Of a stretch of 64,000 nt of DNA, positions 56,311 through 64,000 are shown piece by piece. Origin of the DNA: Emydura subglobosa. Taxonomy: Eukaryota > Chordata > Testudines > Chelidae. Position 1 is the first letter of the stretch. Each line of letters begins with the position of its first letter. The notes beneath the pieces are model-generated. The model was not told the DNA's origin, did no database searches, and saw only the letters and a program-made list of their open reading frames with translations. The DNA lies in assembly GCA_007922225.1 (NCBI GenBank), contig ML679969.1, positions 19,920,932 to 19,984,931 of the forward strand, in the 5' to 3' direction. The translations under genes were made by a program, and so were the position numbers.

Positions 56311-57395
56311 ATGGGCCAGGCAGTTTGCCAAGCACTTCTTTAGCAAAGGTGTCCAATGTGTTTCTTGGGTCAGGAGGTCATTACTCTAACTCCAAAAATG
56401 AGGGCCAGCTGTCTACTCTCTCTGTGTTTGCTGAAAGGATGTGCCAGGTCATCAAAGCTTCCATCTTCCCCTTTTCCTACCTACCATACTGTTAAACCTG
56501 CTTGGCACATGCCAGTGTGAAACTGAAGTGGAGCAATTTACTGCAAGCTGGTTCCCATCCGCTCTTTCTAAACTCAGGTCCCTCCTTTCTATGCTGATCT
56601 TCTCTACTCCTCTGTGCTCAGTGCCAGATAGAGCCCAGGAGAGCTGACTCAAGTGTTTTCTTTCTTAAATTCTCCTCCCATGCCCCTGGAGTGACTCATC
56701 ACAAATTAAACCACCTCCTCCAACACCTGGAATGGGGAAGGGGCTCCACTCAGACCAGGAGGGATGAAACTGCTCCTGCTAAGAAGTGGAATGAGAAGGG
56801 GGCTCCCTTCCGATCAAGGAGGAACTGGTTTCACCAAAACCAGCATAAGCAACTGTTCTTTCCCTCTGACTGCTGAGTGCTGATGTGCAGCACCTAACTG
56901 TTGGCCTGGGCCCACCCACCTCCTTAGCAGTGATAGACCCTCACACAGTTCCTACAGCAGCCTGAAAGCAGATTTCAGGGATGCATAACTCAGTTTCCCA
57001 CTGCAGTGGCTTTTATTCAGGCAGCACCTGGATAAGATGTACAAGGCATTTGTAGCTGTTACTCCAACTTTGAGGAAGCAAAATTATTTGAAAGAAGAAA
57101 GTGTGTTGTGAGGAGCAGGGACTAAGGCCTGTGTGGATGTGGGTGTATTCAGTCTGTAGGGGAGTTTGGATCATAGGAGTATACACTTGGACTTGGGGCA
57201 GAGACAAGTGTGCAGAAGTGGTATGTGGTTATGGGTGCATGCCCCAGTGCATAGCTAGATGAGAGGATGGATGGGTGGCGGGGGATGAAGAACTTCATGT
57301 ATGGGCTCATACTCGATGTTATGACACAGGATTGATTATTGATGGCAGTGGGCATGCCAGTGTCACCCATTACAGAGGTCCAGGTGATATGAGTC
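56311..57395. other. unassigned non-coding DNA
   Basis: No gene or repeat recognised. Confidence 0.4.
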
Positions 57396-57399
57396 AGTA

Positions 57400-58015
57400 A
57401 TGTGTCCTGGTTGCCAAGAAGGCTAATAGCATATTGGGCTGCATTGAGCTAGCAGATCGAGGGAAGTGATTATTGCTTTCTATTTGGCATTGGTTAGGCT
57501 GCATTTGGAGTATTGTGTCCAGTTTTGGGCCCCCCATTACAAAAAGGATGTGGACAAGTTGGACAGTGTCCAGTAGAGAGTAACAAAAATGATTAGGGGG
57601 CAGGAGTACAAGACTTATGAGGCGAGGCTGAGGGAACTAGGTTTGTTTAGTCTGTAGAAGAGAAGAATGAGCGGGGATTTGATGGCAGCCTTTAACTACC
57701 TGAAATGGGGTTCCAGGGAGGATGGAGTTAGGATTTTGTCAGTGGTGGTAGATGACAGAACAAGGACCGATGGTCTCAAGTTGCAGTGGGGGAGGTCTAG
57801 GTTGGATAATAAGAAAAGCTTTTTCACAGAAGGGTGGTGAAGCAGAAGGGTTACTGAGGGAGATGGTGGAATCTTCAACTTTAGAGGTTTTTAAGCTGTG
57901 ACTTGACAAAGCCGTGGCTGGGATGATTCAGCTGAGGTTGGTCCTACTTTGAGCAGGGGGTTTGACTAGATGACCTCCTGAGGTCCCTTCCAACTCTAAT
58001 ATTCTATGATTCGCT
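57400..58015 (+). mobile_element. CR1 LINE fragment, 3' end
   Basis: Starts in ORF2 C-terminal sequence (GGTTGCCAAGAAGGCTAATA, ATTGGGCTGCATTGAGC) and runs to the 3' end GGTTTGACTAGATGACCTCC and ATTCTATGATTCG at 58015. It gives an uninterrupted view of the part missing at the N gap near 1.57 kb. Confidence 0.93.
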
Positions 58016-58596
58016 AAGGCTGAGGTATAATTTACTGTAAGCAAGGGTTCATCTTCTGCCCTGTGTATGAAGAATACTGCATACCTGTGATGGGGTTCCT
58101 GGGGTGCAACCTGAACAGTGGGACATCTGATCCCTCCAAACACACCAGCCTGGGCTGCCTCTCACACTGTGATGCTGTCAAGCTACAAGCCTCTGACAGG
58201 CTCTGCACTTATTCAGCCATCCACAGGCAAAGACACACCTGACTGAGTTACATGAGTGATCTCCCAGCCACCCGTAAGCCATCAATACAGAGACTCCAGT
58301 CAACTCCCGATAGCTCCCAGTCTTACACCCCAGAACTGTCCTATTTTGCCCTGCTCAGAAGCCTGGTTAGCGTAAGTTCTCTACCCAGTTCACCACTTCT
58401 TCATAGGAAAGTGGACATGCACCAGCCTTTGTAACCTGAGCAGAGATTCCTTCAAGCATTTCAACCACAAACTGTTTTAGGTAAAGTATAGAACAGATTG
58501 ATTAGCTCCAGGAAGATCGATTTTAAGTGATTATAAGTAGCAGGCATAGAGAGCAAAGTTGGTTACTTAAGAAATAAACATAGAAATGCAGTCTAA

Positions 58597-58875
58597 GGGC
58601 AGGTCTATACTACTGCTTAAGTCGATCTAACCTATGTCACTCAGAGGTTTAAAAAAGACACGTTACAGTGACCTAAGCACAGTCCACACTGGTGCTATGT
58701 CGGCGGAAGACACTTTTCTACTGATATAGCTTCAGCCCCTTGCAGAGGTGGAGTAATTATGCTGACAGGAGAGCGCTCTCCCATCAATATAGAGCATCTT
58801 CACCAGATGCGCTATAGTGGCACAGCTGCATCAGTGCAGGTGTGCCACTGTTGTGTTTCTAGTGTAGATCTGCCC
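58597..58875. mobile_element. PIF/Harbinger MITE with TAA target duplication
   Basis: The left end GGGCAGGTCTA and the right end, reverse complemented GGGCAGATCTA, differ by one base, and TAA directly flanks both sides (58594-58596 and 58876-58878). A 3-bp TWA duplication with GGGC ends is diagnostic for PIF/Harbinger elements. 279 bp, non-coding. Confidence 0.82.
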
Positions 58876-59189
58876 TAAATTCTAACTTTTTAACAGACTA
58901 AGCAAGATTTGACCCAAGCATTGTCTCATCCTTACTGATAGTACAAGCAGGTTACAGTTTCTCAGTACATAGACAGAACCACTTTCCAGCCTGGGACCAA
59001 ACTTCCCCAGTTCAAAGTCTTTTTCTTGCAGACGTTCTTCCAGGTGTTGAGATGGGGGTGGGAGGGAAACACAGGCCAAGTGATGATGTCTCTGCCTCTC
59101 TTTTTATACCTTCTCCCAGATGCTAGAAAGATCCTTGTTGTGATGTGGGGGTCAGACAGTCCCCATTGATCAAGCAGTCTTCATTGCAT

Positions 59190-60006
59190 AGGTAGGAGAG
59201 AAGGGCTACTAGGATGATCCGTGGAATGGAAAACCTGCCTTATGAGAGGAGACTCAAAGAGTTTGGCTTGCTTAGCCTAACCAAAAGAAGGTTGAGGGGA
59301 GATATGATTGCTCTCAATAAATACATTGGAAAGATAAATACCACTGTGGGAGAAGAATTATTTAAATTCAGTGTCAATGTGGACACAAGAACTAATGGAT
59401 ATAAACTGGCCGTCAGGAAGTTTAGACTTGAAATTAGACGCAGGTTTCTAACCATCAGAGGAGTGAAGTTCTGGAATAGCCTTCTGAGGGGAGCAGTGGG
59501 GGAAAAAAACCTAGCTGGCTTCAAAACTGAGCTTGATAAATTTATGGAGGGGATGGTATGATGGGGCAGCCTACTTTGGCAACTGACTGATCTTTGATTA
59601 CTGGTGGTAGATATGCCAATGGCCTGTGAAGGGATGTTAGATAGGTGGGTTCTGAGTTATTACAGAGAATTCTTTTGTGGGTGTCTGGATGGTGAGTCTT
59701 GCCCACATTCTCAGGATTTAACTGATTGCCATATTTGGGGTCAGGAAGGAATTTCCCCCAGGACAGATTAGCAAAGGGTCTGGGAGTTTTCGCCTTCCTT
59801 TGTAGTATGGAGCATGGCTCACTTGGTGGTGGATTATCTGTACCTTAATGTCCTTAAACAATGATTTGAGAACTTTAATAATGCAGTCATAGGTCAGGGG
59901 TCTATTACAGGAGTGGATTTGTGAGGTTCTGTGGCGTGCGTTGTGCAGGAGGTCAGACTAGATGATCATGTTGGTCCCTTCTGATCTTAGAGTCTATGAG
60001 TCTCTA
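59190..60006 (+). mobile_element. CR1 LINE, second subfamily, 3' end
   Basis: The + frame 59214-59561 is open for 115 codons and reads as the CR1 ORF2 C-terminus (NLPYERRLKEFGLLSLTKRR, RRFLTIRGVKFWNSLL). It ends at 59559-59561 and is followed by an approximately 430-base 3' region ending GGTCAGACTAGATGATCATG, TTGGTCCCTTCTGATC and TCTATGAGTCTCTATG. The 3' end differs from the GGTTGGACTAG subfamily and matches the antisense copy at 27.3 kb. This is the longest intact CR1 frame in the window. Confidence 0.92.
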
Positions 60007-60440
60007 TGTGCTTTCTCTAAGGAGCCTTTGGGATAATGGATTCTTTTTTGATGAGCCATCAATGCCCGTTTGGCCAGTGTAGGTGCTCCATTGTCCTTAC
60101 TGAAAGTCTAGCTGTGGGCATTTCCCAATCTCACAACATATTTCAATAGCACAGTGACACTGGGCCAGAAAAAGTTAATCCTTGCAGGCTGAAATTTCCC
60201 AAAATCGATCTTTGAGGATATGTTTAAAAATATTGAAATAGTAATTAGAGCCATTCCTTGTAAATAGCTCACAGCCATGATAGGCTTGGAATGCAAGTGT
60301 ATTGTTGATAGTTATTTGATGTGGTTTACGTATATCTTGTTAGAGGTTAATAATGTGGATGAACTGCTTTCCTGTTTATTGCTATTGTTCTATTGATTCA
60401 GAAATCAAAAGGGAATATTAACATCTAGATGAGTCTTGGG

Positions 60441-61264
60441 TGTAATAACATCATTGTCTGTATTTCTATCTGAGATTTAAATAAACTATATATTAACTGT
60501 TTAATGAGTAATTATCGATGTGTGTCTAGGAAGTAGAAGATGTTACTTTAAAGACACACCTGATTACCTATTGTTCACTTAGGGAAATACTTCCTGATGA
60601 GAGACTGTCATAGCTTGCTAAAAGATGATAAAAGAAGCCTCAGACCCAATCCTTTATATTTTAGGACTGCTTAAACCTTGACAGGGAAGGTTTGAGTCAC
60701 AAATCCAAGATCCCAGCTTGCCTGATCCATCCTGCTCTGTCTCATGGAAGAAATTATACAGACTCTATATATGAACTATTTCAACTATAACCTGTGCAAC
60801 TGATCCTGAAAAAATATTTGCAACACAGTTTATCATCTCTACTTTGGAACTGACCTATGGGCTTTACTCTCATCTGTATGTATAGGAACTTTTAACGCTC
60901 TCTTTTATAATAAATATTAGTTTAGTTAATAAGCATTGGCTATAAGCATGTATTTGGGTGAGATCCAAATTATTCATTGACCTAGTTGGTAATGTGTCCA
61001 GTCCTTTGGGATTGGTAGAACTTTTTTTACATATGATGGATAAAGATTTTCAGTAATCCCCATCATAGTTGACTTGGCTATCTGAGTGGAGGCCAGAGGG
61101 CTGGATGACTGTAAGGGAACTGTATTTTTGTCTTCTGAGTAACCAGTGAGGTGATCAGAAGCTGTTTGTTGCTGGGTTGGTGTATCTTATGGAAGAATAT
61201 CACCAGTCTGCCTGCCCTGTCCTTTGCAGTTTTGCCCTATTTAAGCTATCTCAGTGTGGCACAC
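60441..61264 (+). mobile_element. LTR-like block nested in the 58-61 kb LTR
   Basis: Begins TGTAATAACATC and may end CAGTGTGGCACA (61264) or CAGTGTCACA (61282). It contains an AATAAATATT polyadenylation-like signal near 60910 on + after a TATATATG-type stretch (60765 region). Flanking sequence on both sides belongs to the host LTR. No exact target duplication found. Confidence 0.4.
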
Positions 61265-61479
61265 CTGGAGGACAGTGTCACAAGCACACACAACAATACT
61301 GCCTAACTTCCCATGCAGTGCTAGCACAGACAATTCAACAGGAGATCAATGTTCAATAAATCAAGACTTTTCAAATGATACCTCACAAGGCATGCCTTGT
61401 ACAAAACATATAATTATAGGATAGTGGTGAATGTGGGGTTCCAGGTGCTGCTCCGAGGTGCAGAGTGTCACACTATCCT

Positions 61480-62795
61480 CCCTTCATTCCCAGCTCTTAC
61501 TCTCTGGGCACTACATAAATCTTAGGAACATTGCTAAATGAACTCATTTGAACGACAATGCGTTTTCAAATGACTCCTTTAAGAAGTCAAACTCCCTGTT
61601 CCAGGGCAGTTTTGGTCGTAAATGATCTCTGCTCAGGCACCATTTACTCCAGAGTTCTGAGAGGTGATTCCTGAGGAGTTCTGGCACAATGGGGAGATTG
61701 CCCTAAAGTGACATAAAGAAGGAAAAAATATGCAAAACATGAATGTCTTTAAAAATCAGTTTAACCAACTTTTGGGCCACCATGACTAAAAGGCTTGACT
61801 CCCAGCTGCATGTCTGGCACATGGGGCCTCTACAGGGCAAATCCAGGCCTGTTTGGATGCCTTCTCTTTGCGTTTCCATAATTTAACATGTGGGTTTCTT
61901 GCATGATTAACCTTCACTCTCAATTCCCTGGGTTGATAAGGCCTGTGTGGATAGTGTAATGTTTTACATCCACAGCTGCTGATACATTAACTCAGCATTA
62001 ACTGCAATGTCACCTAATTCTTGTCTAGGTATTGTCAGAATAAGTATAGGGTCAGCTGGGGCACCACCGTACCCAATCACCTCCTTCTCTTTCGCCCCCA
62101 CCAACAGGCTTCTCCCACTCCCCTCCCACCCCATTGTCACAAGGCTCCCACTCTGCCATGCCTTCCATCTCCAAAGTGAAACCTGAGATCAGTGCTCGTG
62201 AGCCCAGTCCAGGGACATTAGTTGCCAAGGAATCCCCATGTGAGGCTGCACTGGAACCTGCTATCCTGGGGGGAGCCAGTAAACACCATGTAGGCAGTGT
62301 CCCACATGCCCTACAGCATGTCCTGCAGCAGAGCCAGATGAGGGCATAGGCTGTCGTCGCACCCCCAGTGCACCGGCATGGAACACCTTAGATGAAAAGA
62401 AGAGCTCCCTACACAAAGAACAGACTATAACAAGGCAAATGTGCATCTGGCACCAGTGCTGTGTCCATTGCAAAGCTGAGAATGGAATAAACATGTGGCC
62501 ATCATGTCTCTTATTTGTGGATCACTATACAAGACAAAATGTAAAAAATAGTAACCTGCAACCCAGCTGTGTGGTCTGGAAACACATCCAGCACAGCAGC
62601 TACCACCACTGGGGCAATGCCAGCAGACTCAGTGGCCCATCTAACATTACTGGTATCAAGCGGAGAAGGTCCTGCTCATTGGGGCAGACTGTTCAGAAAT
62701 TGGTCCAGCAGCGGAATAAATGGACCTTTGGGTGCAGATCAGAGAGAGGCTTGCTTAGAGGTACTGAGGCAAAATAGCATGTCCCTGCAAAAGTC
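61480..62795. other. unassigned non-coding DNA
   Basis: No gene or repeat recognised. ORFs at 62134-62349 and 62439-62777 lack recognisable domains. Confidence 0.4.
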
Positions 62796-62796
62796 A

Positions 62797-64000
62797 TAGA
62801 ATCAGAGAATCATAGAAGATTAGAGTTGGAAGGGAACTCAGGAGGTCATCCAGTCCACCCCCCTACTCAAACCATGACCAACCCCAACTAAATCATCCCA
62901 GCCAGGACTTTGTCAAGCTGAGCCTTAAAAATCTCTAAGGATTCCACCACATCCCTATGTAACCCATTCCAGTGCTACTAGTGAAAAATATTTTCCTAAT
63001 ATCCAACCTAGATCTCATCCACTGCAACTTAAGACCATTGCTCCTTCCTCTGTCATCTGCCACCACTGAAAACAGTCTAGCTCCATCCTTTTGGAACCCT
63101 CATTCAGGTAGCTGAAGGCCGCTATCAAATCCAACCTCACTCTTCTCTTCTGCAGACTAAATCAGCCCAGTTCCCTCAGCCTTTCCTCATAAGTCATGTG
63201 CTCCAGCCTCCTAATAATTTTTGCTGCCCTCTTCTGGATTCTCTCCAATTTGTCCACATTTTTTCTGTAGTGGGTGTCCCAAAACTGGCCACAATACTCC
63301 AAATGTGGCCTCACCAGTGCCAAATATAGCGGAATAATCACTTCCCTTGATCTGCTTGCAATGCCCAATATGCCATTAGCCTTCTTGGCAACAAAGGCAC
63401 ACTGTTGCCTCATATCCAGCTTCTTATCCACTGTAAACCCCAGGTCTTTTTCTGCAGAACTTCTGCCTAACCAGTTGGTCCCCAGTCTGTAGCTGTGCAT
63501 GAGAGTCTTCCATCCTAAGTGCAGGACTCTGCACTTGTCCTTGTTGACCCTCATGAGATTTCTTTTGGCCCAATCCTTCAATTTGTCTAAGTCACTCTGT
63601 ATTCTAACCCTACCCGCCAGGATATTTACCCTCCCCCCATCTTAGTGTCATTTGCAAACTTGCTGATGGTGCAATCCACTCCATCCTACAGCTCATTCAT
63701 GAAGATGTTGAATGAAACAGGCCCCATCACCAACCTCTGGGGCACTCTGATTGATACCAGCTGCCAACTAGACATTGAGCCATTGATCACTCCCCGTTGA
63801 ACCCAATGATCTAGTCAGCTTTCTATCTACCTTATAGTCCATTCATCCAATCCATACTTCTTTAACTTGCTGGCAAGAATACTGTGAGAGATCATATCAA
63901 AAGCTTTGCTAAAGTCAAGATATATCATGTCCACCATTTTCCCCACATCCACAAAGCCAGTCATCTCATCACAGAGGGCAATCAGGCTGGTCAGACATGA
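62797..64000 (-). mobile_element. CR1 LINE fragment, runs past the window end
   Basis: The 3' end of the element is at 62797 (TCATAGAATCAGAGAATCAT on +). On the minus strand the ORF2 frame 63162-63581 reads [39 protein letters not shown] and [12 protein letters not shown], with an internal deletion near 63365. RT sequence continues to the window edge, so at least 1.2 kb is present. Confidence 0.94.

Larger units (their letters stand above)
58086..61472 (-). mobile_element. LTR of TGTGA/TGTCACA family carrying three nested insertions
   Basis: Begins TGTGATGGGGTTCC and ends CAGAGTGTCACA. It shares the landmarks of the 3158-6816 LTR (GATTTTAAGTGATTATAAGT with GGCATAGA; GATACCTCACAAGGCATGCC near its end). 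On the minus strand a TATAAA-like box lies at 59102-59107. Inserted in it are a Harbinger MITE (58597-58875), a CR1 (about 59190-60006) and another LTR-like block (about 60441-61264). The remaining LTR sequence is roughly 1.2-1.5 kb. No clear target duplication. Confidence 0.65.

Noticed and set aside
62134..62777. ORFs at 62134-62349 and 62439-62777
   Set aside because: No domain, no repeat support and overlapping alternative frames.
1..64000. CRISPR arrays, bacterial operons, rRNA genes, phage or defence systems
   Set aside because: None seen; the sequence is vertebrate and repeat-rich. I also found no evidence for a previously undescribed protein-based system.

Overview
The window is 64 kb of vertebrate nuclear DNA, most probably from a turtle. 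The evidence is repeat content: many CR1 LINE fragments with the sauropsid 3' end (the GGTTGGACTAGATGACCTC block and an ATTCTATGATTCTATGA tail), PIF/Harbinger elements and MITEs with GGGC/GCCC termini, and roughly 1 kb LTRs beginning TGTGACA and ending TGTCACA. A crocodilian is the main alternative. I found no host protein-coding gene that I can defend; nearly every long ORF lies in a mobile element or in compositionally biased DNA.

Layout. 0-7 kb: an LTR-like stretch, a CR1 with a 10-N assembly gap, then a solo LTR (3158-6816, 5-bp target duplication CCAGG) split by a 2.5-kb PIF/Harbinger transposon that keeps remnants of both its genes, a Myb/SANT-like gene on + and a transposase N-terminus on -. 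7-19 kb: mostly unassigned, GC-rich from about 12 to 18 kb, with tRNA-like SINE pieces, a GT-rich block and a small CpG-dense patch; one minus-strand ORF (7426-7977) is a weak candidate for a broken host exon. 19-25 kb: an antisense CR1, a truncated LTR and MITEs. 26-37 kb: a decayed endogenous retrovirus on the + strand with gag-like, protease, RT, RNase H, integrase and env-like segments, broken by stops and frameshifts and opened by at least five later insertions. 38-42 kb: CR1 pieces, including an inverted duplication with shared internal junctions. 44.9-45.2 kb: a short LTR-like element. 46.6-49.7 kb: an old CR1 ORF2 copy carrying a small GC-rich insert and a nested Ty3/Gypsy RT-RNase H fragment. 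51-54 kb: a fold-back AT-rich element and a MITE. 54.6-56.4 kb: three degenerate tRNA-like sequences (Lys-, Gln- and Arg-like). 57.4-61.5 kb: CR1, then an LTR carrying a Harbinger MITE, another CR1 and another LTR. 62.8-64 kb: an antisense CR1 that runs off the window.

The main story is nested insertion: several sites give a relative order of events. All family names rest on recognition of sequence patterns by eye; no search was run, and repeat borders are approximate unless a target duplication is given.
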